Positions 8,317 through 17,927 of a stretch of 64,000 nucleotides of DNA are shown here, piece after piece. The notes beneath the pieces were generated by a model. The model ran no database searches, had not been told where the DNA came from, and worked only from the letters and a program-made list of their open reading frames with translations. The stretch comes from Clostridium sp. (GTDB lineage Bacteria > Bacillota > Clostridia > Clostridiales > Clostridiaceae): NCBI GenBank assembly GCA_029851835.1, contig JARKVD010000036.1, positions 1 to 64,000 on the forward strand, given 5' to 3'. Position 1 is the first letter of the stretch. The number at the start of each line of letters is the position of its first letter. A program made the position numbers and the translations under genes.

Positions 8317-9534
8317 ATGTCAAGAGTTGTTGAAAGGTTTTTAAATTACGTAAAGTATGACACTCAATCAAGCACAACTACAGGAACCACTCCAAGTACA
8401 GAAGGACAAAGAGTTCTAGGAAATGCATTAGTTGAAGAACTTAAAGGAATAGGACTTAGTGATGTTACAATAGATGAAAATGGGTATGTAATGGCGACGT
8501 TACCTGCAAATACTGATAAAGAAATACCTATTATCGGATTTGTTGCACACATGGATACTGCGCCTGATTACTCAGGAAAGAATGTCAATCCTAAAAAAGT
8601 TCAATATAAAGGTGGAGATATTAAGCTAAGTGATAGCGCTTTATTATCTCCAGAACAATTTCCTGAACTATCTAAGTATGTTGGAAAAACACTAATTACT
8701 ACAGATGGAACTACTCTTCTTGGGGCAGATGATAAGGCTGGTATAGCGGAAGTTGTTACTGCTATGGAATACTTAATTGCTAATCCAGATATAGTTCACG
8801 GAACTATAAAGGTTGGATTTACACCAGATGAAGAAATTGGTGAAGGTGCAGATCACTTTAATGTTGAAAAGTTTGCAGCTGATTTTGCTTATACAGTTGA
8901 TGGTGGAGAGCTAGGTGAACTTGAGTATGAAAACTTCAATGCTGCTGGAGTTGAGGTTAAGATTACAGGAAGAAGTGTTCACCCAGGTAGTGCAAAAAGT
9001 AAGATGATAAACTCTCAAGATATAGCCATGGAACTTCAAGGTTTGCTTCCAGCGGCTGCAAAACCAGAATTCACTGAAGGATACGAAGGTTTCTTTATGC
9101 TTTCAAATATGACTGGAACCATTGAAAATACAACAATGGTATATATTATTAGAGATTTCTTTAAGGATACCTTTGAAGCTAAGAAAAAATTATTTAAGGA
9201 TATCGCTGATTTATTAAATAAAAAATATGGCGAAGGTACTATAGAGGTAAAAATAAAAGATCAATATTATAACATGAAGGAAAAAATAGAACCTGTGATG
9301 CATATAGTTGAAACTGCAATTGAAGCAATGAAATCTCTTGAAATTGAGCCAATAGTAGTTCCAATCAGAGGTGGTACAGATGGAGCAAGACTTTCATTTA
9401 TGGGACTTCCAACCCCTAATTTATTTACTGGAGGACTTAACTTCCATGGCAAATTTGAATTTATCCCAGAGGAATCAATGGAAAAAGCTGTTGAGACAAT
9501 TGTAAAAATAATTACTTTATATGCGGATAAGTAA
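8317..9534 (+). CDS. pepT: Peptidase T (tripeptide aminopeptidase, M20B)
   Basis: Cleaves the N-terminal residue from tripeptides in the cytoplasm. The 405-residue length is standard. The metal and catalytic motifs of M20 are all present: FVAHMDTAPD (His and Asp), GADDKAG (bridging Asp), PDEEIGEG (catalytic Glu plus ligand), VDGGELGELEYENFNAAG, and the C-terminal His in TGGLNFHGKFEF. GGTGGGAT precedes the ATG. It is monocistronic behind a good sigma-A promoter. Together with the M29 aminopeptidase further downstream and the lysine operon it fits a peptide- and amino-acid-using anaerobe. Confidence 0.97.
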   Translation: MSRVVERFLNYVKYDTQSSTTTGTTPSTEGQRVLGNALVEELKGIGLSDVTIDENGYVMATLPANTDKEIPIIGFVAHMDTAPDYSGKNVNPKKVQYKGGDIKLSDSALLSPEQFPELSKYVGKTLITTDGTTLLGADDKAGIAEVVTAMEYLIANPDIVHGTIKVGFTPDEEIGEGADHFNVEKFAADFAYTVDGGELGELEYENFNAAGVEVKITGRSVHPGSAKSKMINSQDIAMELQGLLPAAAKPEFTEGYEGFFMLSNMTGTIENTTMVYIIRDFFKDTFEAKKKLFKDIADLLNKKYGEGTIEVKIKDQYYNMKEKIEPVMHIVETAIEAMKSLEIEPIVVPIRGGTDGARLSFMGLPTPNLFTGGLNFHGKFEFIPEESMEKAVETIVKIITLYADK

Positions 9535-9674
9535 TTAATGGTTTCGCATAAGTGAGTGTATTAATTTATGGCTTGGTCACATGAAGTTATGTAAAAGCCT
9601 TTTCCTTTAATTAATAATACATAAAACTTTTCTTTTCAATACAAACTAAGAAAAAGGAAAGTTGAGGTGTTATT

Positions 9675-9974
9675 ATGAATAAAGATTCTAGACCGATTTA
9701 TCCTCCACAACAAGGTAGTGAATTCAAGAACTATATAGCAAAAACCCCATTTGCAGAGGATGATTGGGAGGAGATTCAAGAAGCGGAAGCAAAACCATCT
9801 AAAAACAAAGATCACAATAAAGCTCGTCACGACTACAGCATGGAAATTGGTGAAGAAATAACATTTGAAGATCTAAATGACGATGACTTAAAAGATGAAA
9901 GTCGTGTAGAGATTGATTCCATAATTAGAAATATGGATATGAGTGATCATAACTACAGAGATAACATTTGGTGA
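9675..9974 (+). CDS. Small acidic hypothetical protein
   Basis: A 99-residue protein that I do not recognise. It opens MNKDSRPIYPPQQGSEFKNY, has a lysine-rich stretch near 40-52, and a strongly acidic second half (GEEITFEDLNDDDLKDES). It has no membrane segment, signal peptide or cysteine and looks partly disordered. GTTGAGGTG lies upstream of the ATG. A strong terminator follows directly, so it is a single-gene unit. The ribosome-binding site and terminator support it being a real gene; I have no functional call. Confidence 0.7.
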   Translation: MNKDSRPIYPPQQGSEFKNYIAKTPFAEDDWEEIQEAEAKPSKNKDHNKARHDYSMEIGEEITFEDLNDDDLKDESRVEIDSIIRNMDMSDHNYRDNIW

Positions 9975-9988
9975 TTAAAGTGGATGCA

Positions 9989-10025
9989 AATATAGAGGAA
10001 GAAGATTTCTTCCTCTATATTTATT
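9989..10025 (+). terminator. Hairpin terminator
   Basis: AATATAGAGGAAGAA and TTCTTCCTCTATATT enclose GAT; a long stem with a T-containing tail. Confidence 0.8.
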
Positions 10026-10208
10026 ACATAATTAGTTTTTTATAAAAATTGTAATTAGATTTTAAATAAAGGGTTATAATTTTATTTAGATTCTCACTTA
10101 AGAAATCCTTAACTTTTTAGTCACTGAACTGACACATAAGTATTTATAATTATAAATATAGAGAGAAACGTAAATAAAATAAATAATCTTTTTTAAGGGG
10201 GAAGATTT

Positions 10209-11618
10209 ATGAGTAATGATATAAATAATAATGAGGAATTAAAAAGAACAGGAAATGATGAAACGTTAAATAATAGCAATGACATAAATGGGGATATAAG
10301 TTCGAACTCACAAAATACACATAATGGTGAAATAGTTAGTAATAGAAGTAATGTTGATTTTGTTATGGTTTCAGATGTAGCAGATAATTCAAAAGAGGAT
10401 TTATCGCACACTGTTATTCAAGATGCAGAGTATACACATATACCTAAAGAAGATAATACATGGCATGAAAATTCACAAGAAGATGCTCATGAGGATGGAA
10501 AGAAAAAAAGAAGAAAAAATAAGGATAAGAAAAGAAAACCAGTTGTAGGATATATCGCTTTAGCTCTTGTGTGCGCAATAGCAGGTGGAGGTATTGGAAC
10601 AGTAGCAACATATAATGCAATGCAGTCCAAGATTGATCAGGCCATAGAGGAAGTAAAATTAAGTAATTCTAATGGAAGTTCAAATAATCATATAGCTAAT
10701 TTATCAGGAGTTAGCATTCCTCAAATAGTCGATAAAGTATCTTCATCAGTAGTTGGAGTAGCAACAACATCTGTATCAACAAATGTGTTTGGTTTTAATA
10801 TGGGAGAACAACAGGGAATTGGATCTGGTGTTATATTCTCTGAAGATGGATATGTTCTAACAAATTATCACGTAATAGAAAATGCTAATCAAGTTAAAGT
10901 TATTTTTAGTACAGGACAAGAGGTTACAGCAAAGGTTGTTAACTATGATGCAGATGCAGATTTAGCAGTTGTTAAAATAACAGAAGATGTTGAAATGCCT
11001 GGAGTAGCTGAACTTGGAAATTCAGATAACCTTAAAGCTGGAGAAGATGTTATAGCTATAGGAAACCCACTAGGTAAAGAATATTTAGGATCTGTTACAA
11101 ATGGAATAATAAGTGCTGTAAATAGGGATGTTGACTTAAGTGGTAATGGAAAGAAAACAAATTTAATTCAAACAAATGCAGCAATAAATCCAGGAAATAG
11201 TGGTGGACCACTAATTAATGCATCAGGTCAGGTAATTGGTATAAATACAGCTAAGATACAAGCTGAAGGTGTTGAAGGGATTGGATTTGCAATTCCGATA
11301 AATGATGCAATAGAGAAGCTTGATATGCTTGTTAAACAAAAAATTACTTTAGGAATTTCTGTTATAAATGTAGATGAAAAATTAGCTGAACAGTATAAGC
11401 TTCCAGTTGGTATATATGTAAGAAATGTTGAAGATTTCAGTATAGCTCAAAAAGGTGGAATACAGCCTGGTGATGTTATTGTTAAGTTTGGTGGTAAGAC
11501 TGTTAAAACTGTAGATGAACTTAATGAAATTAAAAATACCTTCAGCGATGGAGATACAATGGCTGTTGGGTTTGTAAGACAAGGTCAAACAATGACGGCA
11601 AATTTAATCGCAGAGTAA
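10209..11618 (+). CDS. HtrA/DegP-like membrane serine protease with PDZ domain
   Basis: A surface quality-control protease of the S1C family. In order: a long Asn/Asp/Ser-rich and then Lys-rich cytoplasmic segment (about 1-115), one transmembrane helix (YIALALVCAIAGGGIGTVA), the trypsin-like domain with catalytic His221 (TNYHVIEN), Asp251 (ADLAVVKI) and Ser331 (NPGNSGGPL), and one PDZ domain (about 385-465). The layout matches HtrA/YkdA-type proteins of Firmicutes, which degrade misfolded proteins outside the membrane. The low-complexity N-terminus is longer than usual. AAGGGGGGAAG precedes the ATG. It appears monocistronic. Confidence 0.93.
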   Translation: MSNDINNNEELKRTGNDETLNNSNDINGDISSNSQNTHNGEIVSNRSNVDFVMVSDVADNSKEDLSHTVIQDAEYTHIPKEDNTWHENSQEDAHEDGKKKRRKNKDKKRKPVVGYIALALVCAIAGGGIGTVATYNAMQSKIDQAIEEVKLSNSNGSSNNHIANLSGVSIPQIVDKVSSSVVGVATTSVSTNVFGFNMGEQQGIGSGVIFSEDGYVLTNYHVIENANQVKVIFSTGQEVTAKVVNYDADADLAVVKITEDVEMPGVAELGNSDNLKAGEDVIAIGNPLGKEYLGSVTNGIISAVNRDVDLSGNGKKTNLIQTNAAINPGNSGGPLINASGQVIGINTAKIQAEGVEGIGFAIPINDAIEKLDMLVKQKITLGISVINVDEKLAEQYKLPVGIYVRNVEDFSIAQKGGIQPGDVIVKFGGKTVKTVDELNEIKNTFSDGDTMAVGFVRQGQTMTANLIAE

Positions 11619-11721
11619 ATATTTATTAATAATAACTTAAAAATAATAAATTATAATGTAAATAAGATAAGATTAATAGCTTAATAATTATAATTATCCC
11701 CTAATTATAATATTAAATATA

Positions 11722-11762
11722 AAAAGAAATCTCAGAAGGCCTAGCTTTCTGAGATTTCTTAT
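11722..11762. terminator. Bidirectional hairpin terminator (htrA / fbp)
   Basis: AAGAAATCTCAGAA and TTCTGAGATTTCTT enclose GGCCTAGC; A-run before and T-run after, between convergent genes. Confidence 0.85.
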
Positions 11763-11763
11763 T

Positions 11764-13752
11764 TTATTTTCGTTCTTTTATGATGCCTTTTCTATAAGCT
11801 GTAAGTAACTTTTGAAGGTAGTGAATCTGTTTAATTAATTCTTTACCTACATCTGTATCTCTAACCTTCATTCTTTTAGCAGTATATTCTACAACGAAGG
11901 TAGTTGATATAATATCTTTTCCATCTGCAATAGCAGTATGGGTAGATTCAAAAGGTTCATGCTGGATTAATTGTAATCCATATGAGTTGTAAATTAAAGT
12001 GTAGCCAGCTATTCCTGTCTCAGGCTGATAAGCCTTAGAGAAACCACCATCAATAACAAGGAGTTTTCCATTAGCTTTAATTGGGGTTTCACCTTTAATG
12101 GTTTTAACAGGTACGTGACCGTTAATTATATGAGACTTTTCAGGGCATAATTCAAATTCTAAAAGAATCTTATTGCAGATTTCTTCGTTATCTCTATGCT
12201 CAAAGTATGGGCATTTAATTTCTTTTTGTGGCTCTTTTTCGTCTATGAAGTATCTTTCGAAGGTAGCCATTTTACTTTTTCCAAAGAGTGGAGAATCAGG
12301 TCCGCACCATAGATACCACATATAATCTAAAGCATATAATTTTTCAGAAGTATTTTTTTCAGTGAAGTAGGCCTCTCTAGCAAGTCTATCCACTTTATCT
12401 AGATACGCCTTTCCTTTATAGTCTTTATTTCCAACACGAACCTTTCTAAAGTCACCATTAGCTTCTATTGGAATGGACGCATGGTATAGAAGGTTGTTAT
12501 TGCTCTTTAAGTATAGACTTCCTTTAGAGTAAAGACATCTCATATGCTTTTCAAGCTTTTCACTGTTTAAGAATGAGGATTTTAATCTGTCAATTAAATA
12601 TGCTTCTTCTTCAGTAAGCTTATAAGGGTCTTTTGGATCGATAGTTGGGAAGTTTGTATCGTTAAGTTTATACTCCTTACCATCAACTACTACTGTTCCT
12701 TTTTCAAAATTAATTTTATCTAATAAGTTTCTATCATCCATTTTAAATTCAGGATGTCTTTTAACTATTTTACCCTCAAGCTTAAATTGGATTATAGAGA
12801 TTGCTTTTTGCATTTGTCCCATAAGATTTAAGTCTTTTTCTTTATAATTATTATCATTAACCCTTGGCTTAAAAGAATTACATGGGTCATCACCGTATAC
12901 ATCCATAGCAAAGCGTGCTAGTGGAAGCATATTTATTCCATAGCCATCCTCTAAAGTTTCTAAATTTGCATATCGAGTGCAAATTCTAACAACGTTACAG
13001 ATACAGCTTACATTACCAGCAGCAGCGCCCATCCAAAGTATATCGTGGTTACCCCATTGAATGTCAAAGGAATGATAATTGCAAAGGGTATCAATTATAA
13101 TATGGGCTCCAGGACCTCTATCATAGATATCTCCAACTATGTGAAGAGTATCTATTGTAAGTCTTTGAATTACGTTACAAATTGCAGTGATAAAGTCTTT
13201 AGCTCTTCCAGTTGAAATTATGGTATTTAAAATACCATTAAAATAATCCTGTTTATCAGGAATTAATTGAGATTCATGAAGAAGCTCTTGGATTATATAA
13301 GAGAAATCAGGTGGAAGAGATTTTCTAACTTTAGAACGTGTATATTTTGAGGATACATATCTGCAGACTTGGATTAACTGGTTTAAAGTTATCTTATACC
13401 AATCATCTGGATCATCTTCTTTAGAAATAGCTAAATCTATATACTCTTCAGGATAATATATAAGGGTACATAGAGCCTTCTTTTCAGATTCACGTAATGT
13501 GTTTCCAAATATATCATTAACTTTTCTTTTTATAACTCCAGAAGCATTTTTTAAAACATGTTGAAATGCTTCATATTCTCCATGTAAATCAGTTAAAAAG
13601 TGTTCAGTTCCCTTTGGCAGATTAAGTATAGCTTCAAGATTTATTATTTCTGTAGAAGCGTCTGCTATGGTAGGGAAGTTATGAGAAAGTAGTTCTAGAT
13701 ATTTTAAGTCACTTTCGATTGTATCAATACTAACTTCATGATATTTACTCAT
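11764..13752 (-). CDS. fbp: Fructose-1,6-bisphosphatase class 3
   Basis: Hydrolyses fructose 1,6-bisphosphate to fructose 6-phosphate for gluconeogenesis. At 662 residues it is the full length of the Firmicutes-specific class 3 enzyme, unrelated to class 1. Metallophosphoesterase motifs are present: [39 protein letters not shown] and, late, IINGHVPVK. The ATG at 13752 has AAGGAG upstream. It is a single-gene unit, divergent from the symporter gene. Gluconeogenesis is expected in an organism growing on amino acids and peptides. Confidence 0.97.
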   Translation of the reverse strand: MSKYHEVSIDTIESDLKYLELLSHNFPTIADASTEIINLEAILNLPKGTEHFLTDLHGEYEAFQHVLKNASGVIKRKVNDIFGNTLRESEKKALCTLIYYPEEYIDLAISKEDDPDDWYKITLNQLIQVCRYVSSKYTRSKVRKSLPPDFSYIIQELLHESQLIPDKQDYFNGILNTIISTGRAKDFITAICNVIQRLTIDTLHIVGDIYDRGPGAHIIIDTLCNYHSFDIQWGNHDILWMGAAAGNVSCICNVVRICTRYANLETLEDGYGINMLPLARFAMDVYGDDPCNSFKPRVNDNNYKEKDLNLMGQMQKAISIIQFKLEGKIVKRHPEFKMDDRNLLDKINFEKGTVVVDGKEYKLNDTNFPTIDPKDPYKLTEEEAYLIDRLKSSFLNSEKLEKHMRCLYSKGSLYLKSNNNLLYHASIPIEANGDFRKVRVGNKDYKGKAYLDKVDRLAREAYFTEKNTSEKLYALDYMWYLWCGPDSPLFGKSKMATFERYFIDEKEPQKEIKCPYFEHRDNEEICNKILLEFELCPEKSHIINGHVPVKTIKGETPIKANGKLLVIDGGFSKAYQPETGIAGYTLIYNSYGLQLIQHEPFESTHTAIADGKDIISTTFVVEYTAKRMKVRDTDVGKELIKQIHYLQKLLTAYRKGIIKERK

Positions 13753-14060
13753 AATAATCTCCTTATACTAAATATAGCAAATAAAACAATAAATGTAATA
13801 CACTATATAGTAATTATAATATACTAATATTATACATTAAACCTATATAATTTGTTAATAGGTTATGGCGAAAACAATATGTTACTATATATATATCATT
13901 GATCTGAATGGTTTTGATGATTAAGATAATTTGAAGAAAAATTGCGAAGTAAAAGAATGAAGTAATTATCTATGGATATATATTATAAATAATGATACTA
14001 TTGTATATATCATTTGAGAGAATTATTACAAAGAAAAATAAATGCTAAGGAGGAAATAAG
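13753..14060. other. AT-rich divergent intergenic region (fbp / symporter)
   Basis: About 308 bases of very AT-rich DNA between divergent genes. It must hold both promoters, but I could not single out a convincing -35/-10 pair or operator. No ORF, repeat-family copy or riboswitch-like block is visible. Confidence 0.5.
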
Positions 14061-15620
14061 GTGGAGATATTTTTCAACTATATTAACAGCGTATTTGAAT
14101 TTATTGTTCCAATAGCTGATTTTTTATGGGATTTTCCAACTAATATGGAGTGGTACAATAATATTCCTATATTAGGGAATTTCTCATTAGCTATTGTAAT
14201 TTTAATGGGGGCAGGTTTATATTTTACTTATAAAACCGGTTTTGTCCAAGTCTCTAAGTTTAAGAAGGGGGTTAAAATCCTAAGTGAAAAGAAAGCTTGC
14301 GAGATAGGGGTAAGTCCATTGGCATCATTTCTATTAAGTTCTGCAATGAGAATTGGACCAGGAAATATCGTAGGGGTTACCGGAGCAATTAGTATAGGTG
14401 GACCAGGAGCCGTATTCTGGATGTGGGTTTCTGCATTTTTTGGAATGGCCACTGCTTTTGTTGAGGCAGTTTTAGCTCAAATTTATAAAGAAAAGAAGGG
14501 CGATGAATTCGTTGGAGGATTACCTTTCTATGGGAAAAAGATTTTAGGAAATAAACACTGGATAGGTGTGGCTTTAGCAGTTCTATTTATAGTTTATGCA
14601 ATGTTTTGTATTCCAGCTCAAAGCTTTAATGTTGTTACAAGTTTAGGGTCGGTGGTAGAAACTATCACAGGTACAGTTTATGACAGACAATCAATGTTAT
14701 ACTATGGAATAGTTATAGCTTTAATTTTAATAGTTGCAGTAACTGTATTCAAAGGAATAAAAGGAGTTATTAAAGTAACGGATAAGCTTGTACCAGTAAT
14801 GGCATTAATCTACGTTGGGTTAACCATAGTAATAATTTTATTTAACATAGATAAGGTTCCATACTTCTTTACAGCTGTATTCAAAGGAGCATTTAAGCCA
14901 GAAGCTATTTTTGGTGGAGCTTTTGGAGTAGCCTTAGCACAAGGTATTAAAAGAGGACTTATGTCTAATGAAGCTGGACAAGGTACAATAACAATGGCTG
15001 CAGCTGTAGCTGATAATGAGCATCCAGTAGAGCAAGGTTTAGTACAAGCTTTAGGCGTATTTTTAGATACAATGGTTATTGCTACAATGACAGGTATAGT
15101 TGTTGTTATGGCAAGCCTTTGGACTGGTGAAACTAGTGCAGCATGGGAAGCAGCAAGAGCTTCAAAATTAAATTTATACTTATCTTCAATTCAGTATTTA
15201 GTTCCAGGTACTGCCTTTGATACAATAGTTTCAGTTATAATATCAATCTGCTATGGAATGTTTGCATTTACAACTTTACTTGGAATGATTGCATTTGCTG
15301 AGATATCAGGAAACTTCATATCAAAGAGTAAGAAATGCATAAACTTCATTAGAGGGCTTGGCGCTTTAGTATTTGTACCATTTGGCTGTTTAACGGTTTT
15401 ATCGGGACTAGAACTTGGAAACCTTTGGTACATATCTGATTTAGTAAATATTCTAGTTGTGTATGCAAACGTGCCAATTCTTCTAGTTGGTTGTAAGATA
15501 GTGTTTAAGGCATTAGATAATTACAACAATAGCAATGGTGGAAGGTTCAACTCATTAGATATTGGGATTGAGACAGATTACTGGAATAATAATTTAAAAG
15601 AAAATAAGCAAGTGGGTTAA
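14061..15620 (+). CDS. Alanine/glycine:cation symporter (AGCS family)
   Basis: A 519-residue polytopic membrane protein of the AGCS family, which imports alanine or glycine with Na+ or H+. Signatures include SPLASFLLSSAMRIGPGNIV (the family consensus around GPGNI), GGPGAVFWMWVSAFFGMAT and KRGLMSNEAGQGT. It is somewhat longer than the usual ~450-490 residues because of a hydrophilic C-terminal tail. The start codon is GTG at 14061 with AAGGAGGAAATAAG upstream. It is monocistronic, with a hairpin terminator shortly after the stop. The exact substrate cannot be read from sequence. Confidence 0.92.
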   Translation: MEIFFNYINSVFEFIVPIADFLWDFPTNMEWYNNIPILGNFSLAIVILMGAGLYFTYKTGFVQVSKFKKGVKILSEKKACEIGVSPLASFLLSSAMRIGPGNIVGVTGAISIGGPGAVFWMWVSAFFGMATAFVEAVLAQIYKEKKGDEFVGGLPFYGKKILGNKHWIGVALAVLFIVYAMFCIPAQSFNVVTSLGSVVETITGTVYDRQSMLYYGIVIALILIVAVTVFKGIKGVIKVTDKLVPVMALIYVGLTIVIILFNIDKVPYFFTAVFKGAFKPEAIFGGAFGVALAQGIKRGLMSNEAGQGTITMAAAVADNEHPVEQGLVQALGVFLDTMVIATMTGIVVVMASLWTGETSAAWEAARASKLNLYLSSIQYLVPGTAFDTIVSVIISICYGMFAFTTLLGMIAFAEISGNFISKSKKCINFIRGLGALVFVPFGCLTVLSGLELGNLWYISDLVNILVVYANVPILLVGCKIVFKALDNYNNSNGGRFNSLDIGIETDYWNNNLKENKQVG

Positions 15621-15640
15621 GTATAAATCCACTAGAAAAT

Positions 15641-15690
15641 AATAGGCTTGATTGAATTTTTACATAAGATTCAATCGAGCTTATTTTATA
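15641..15690 (+). terminator. Hairpin terminator after the symporter gene
   Basis: ATAGGCTTGATTGAAT pairs with ATTCAATCGAGCTTAT (G-T pairs included), with a T-rich tail. Confidence 0.75.
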
Positions 15691-15800
15691 ATAAATACGA
15701 CAAATTAGGATTAAATTACCAAAGGTAATAGTGGATAATATAGTTATTAAGGAATATTATAATTAAGAAGAAATAAATTATTTCGAAAGGAGATAAGAAT

Positions 15801-16175
15801 ATGAAGGATATGTTTCAGCTAAAACGATGGGCAGTATTAGGAGCTACTGGTGATAAAAGCAAATATGGATATAAAATCTTTAGAACATTAGAAGATAAGG
15901 GATATACTGTTTATGGAATAAATCCAAAGTATGATACTATTGATGGAATAAAGATCTATAAAACCATAGATGATGTTCCAGCTGTTGTTGATGGAATAAA
16001 TATAATAGTTAATCCTAAAATCGCGTTAGCATCTCTTCCTGCAATAAAAGCAAAAGGAATTAAAAACTTATGGTTTCAGCCAGGTTCCTTTAATGATGAA
16101 GTAATAGCTGCTGCTAAAGAAATGGGCTTTAATATTGAAGTTGAAAGATGTATGTATGTTGAATTAAATAAGTAA
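15801..16175 (+). CDS. CoA-binding protein (YccU-like, Rossmann fold)
   Basis: A 124-residue single-domain CoA-binding protein. It opens with the nucleotide-binding turn WAVLGATGDKSKYGYKI, and continues with VYGINPKYDTIDGIK and IKNLWFQPGSFNDEVIAAA, the usual order of the CoA_binding_2 family (succinyl-CoA synthetase alpha N-terminal-like). GERCMYVEL-type ends with a cysteine are common in this family. The biological role is unknown; it probably senses or binds CoA or acyl-CoA. GAAAGGAGAT precedes the ATG. It is monocistronic, followed by a compact terminator. Confidence 0.88.
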   Translation: MKDMFQLKRWAVLGATGDKSKYGYKIFRTLEDKGYTVYGINPKYDTIDGIKIYKTIDDVPAVVDGINIIVNPKIALASLPAIKAKGIKNLWFQPGSFNDEVIAAAKEMGFNIEVERCMYVELNK

Positions 16176-16188
16176 ATTAAATACAATG

Positions 16189-16213
16189 AAAAAACTCCCT
16201 AGGGAGTTTTTTG
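16189..16213. terminator. Bidirectional palindromic terminator
   Basis: AAAAAACTCCC and GGGAGTTTTTT form a near-perfect palindrome around TA, with A-run and T-run on opposite sides, serving both convergent genes. Confidence 0.85.
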
Positions 16214-16214
16214 T

Positions 16215-16823
16215 TTATACTACAACATTTACCTTTATATCTTTAAAACCAGAATCAGCAAAGATTTCTTTTAGAAGCTGTATTGTGTCAACAGTAACTT
16301 TATCAAGGAAACCTTCTTTAATAACTTCAGCTTCAGTTTTAGTTTTCTCATCTAAAATTTCCTTTAACATATCATCCATAGTTAGGGGATTAAATATAGA
16401 AGTTTTTTCATCATATACATAGATCTCATCTTCATTAATAGTATGAGATAAGATTGTGCACTTCGGAATATTTATATTAAGAATGTCGCTATTAATTGTA
16501 AAAGTAGCTTTAGCTAGATCCAGTCCAGCAGAAATATAACCAGTATACTTAATAACAAAAGATTTTTGAGTAAAAGGAATTGATATGTCTTTGAAGCTTA
16601 AGCTGTCCTTTATTGAGATTACATTGGAATAATCATAACGAGCAGTAGCAAGCTCTGATATGTTAATAAGCTTTTCAGAAACAAAATCACTTTTACGTTC
16701 AATTTCTTTTTTAGTGGTGAAGGAGTTTAGGTAAACAACACCAGATATAATTATGACTAGGAGAAGTATCCACTTTATGTTTCTCAAAATAGTAATAAAC
16801 TTATTACACTTAATTTTTTTCAA
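16215..16823 (-). CDS. DUF4230 membrane-anchored protein
   Basis: About 202 residues: a short basic N-terminus, one transmembrane helix (WILLLVIIISGVVYL) and an extracytoplasmic domain with LATARYDYSNVI and FVIKYTGYISAGLDLAKA, typical of DUF4230. Function is unknown. The open frame includes GTG at 16832, but that GTG lies inside the ribosome-binding site GAGGTGA. TTG at 16823 is at correct spacing and is the more likely start. It is a single-gene unit sharing the terminator with the CoA-binding gene. Confidence 0.8.
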   Translation of the reverse strand: MKKIKCNKFITILRNIKWILLLVIIISGVVYLNSFTTKKEIERKSDFVSEKLINISELATARYDYSNVISIKDSLSFKDISIPFTQKSFVIKYTGYISAGLDLAKATFTINSDILNINIPKCTILSHTINEDEIYVYDEKTSIFNPLTMDDMLKEILDEKTKTEAEVIKEGFLDKVTVDTIQLLKEIFADSGFKDIKVNVVV

Positions 16824-17025
16824 AAAAATCACCTCACATAAACTTCTTCAATAATGTTTATGTTGATATGATTGAGTTTATGAAAGTTAATTATATGTTA
16901 GGGATATATTGACCATTACAGCGTGTAAAAATAATAGATGAAAAATAGGAAAATCAATTTCTTAAGTTGGAGTAGTTTAAAATCTAATTGGTGTGGATAC
17001 TGAGAAGTATACTAAAAGTTAAAGA

Positions 17026-17057
17026 CTGTGATGCACATATATCACAGTCTTTATATA
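17026..17057 (-). terminator. Hairpin terminator of the RusA-like gene
   Basis: AAAGACTGTGAT and ATCACAGTCTTT form the stem; on the minus strand a T-rich run follows. Confidence 0.75.
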
Positions 17058-17729
17058 TTAGAATAATTTCTTGAAACAGCCTTTGCAGATATGACTCTTG
17101 CCACCATTACAGGACATAGAATTTCCTTTATCTATAGGTTTATTACATAAATCACAAATCTGGAGTTTAGATTTCGAAGGAGCTTTAGATGGTTTTTCTT
17201 CGATTTCTTTTGCTTTTAAAGCTTTAGAAGATTTAGAATCAACACATAAGTTTTTTTTATTGCTAGGTGGCTCGTAATTGATGGGTTTTTGTTTTTCTTC
17301 AAGTTTTACGATTTTGTAATCCATGGCATAGGAGCTTTCACCATATAGCTCTAATTCGAACCGAGGATTATCTTTATCATAAAATTCTTCTATAATTAAA
17401 CGTCTAACCTGAGCATCGTTAATGATTAAGCCGCTTTTTTCAACTCCATCAAGGATACTCTTAGTTATGTTATTTGTATCAGGATGGCGTTTTTCACTTT
17501 TATAATAAACCTTTAAAACAGCGATTAGGGCTTCAGTTAATATTACTCCAGGATTTTGAATGCTGCATTCATAGGCAATTTCTTCTTCGTAGACAGCATA
17601 TCTATCGTGATACTTTCCTGTATTTGAAGGAAGTATAGCTCTTTTAGTGGTAGGATTGAAAAGCTTAAAGTTAGATTTAGAGATAGGAGAGCCTTTCACT
17701 ATAACTTTTGCATAATTATTTTCACTCAT
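17058..17729 (-). CDS. RusA-like Holliday-junction resolvase domain with C-terminal zinc finger
   Basis: The N-terminal ~130 residues look like RusA, the dimeric endonuclease that cuts four-way DNA junctions. The marker segment is HPDTNNITKSILDGV followed by IINDAQVRRL. A Lys/Ser/Pro-rich linker (about 150-190) leads to a zinc-finger-like tail with cysteine pairs CDLC...C and CKGC. From memory, E. coli RusA uses D70, D72 and D91 with K76; here the position of D72 is Asn (P-D-T-N-N), so activity is uncertain. The frame extends to GTG 17768, but the AGGA there is too close to it. ATG 17729 has no clear ribosome-binding site, so the start is unsettled. No phage genes flank it. Confidence 0.75.
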   Translation of the reverse strand: MSENNYAKVIVKGSPISKSNFKLFNPTTKRAILPSNTGKYHDRYAVYEEEIAYECSIQNPGVILTEALIAVLKVYYKSEKRHPDTNNITKSILDGVEKSGLIINDAQVRRLIIEEFYDKDNPRFELELYGESSYAMDYKIVKLEEKQKPINYEPPSNKKNLCVDSKSSKALKAKEIEEKPSKAPSKSKLQICDLCNKPIDKGNSMSCNGGKSHICKGCFKKLF

Positions 17730-17927
17730 ATTATAATTAGCAGATATTTTAAGACTGCAATAACTCACTTCCTTTCTAGGTTTAATAATATCTATTATAC
17801 CATAAGAACTTATGTTTGAGTAATGAACATGAGCGTATTTTAGAAGTTTTCAATAGGTATTCTTTAGTGTATGTTATTAGTGTAAAATTGAATATATGAA
17901 TATTAAAAATTTAATGGGGTGAATAGG

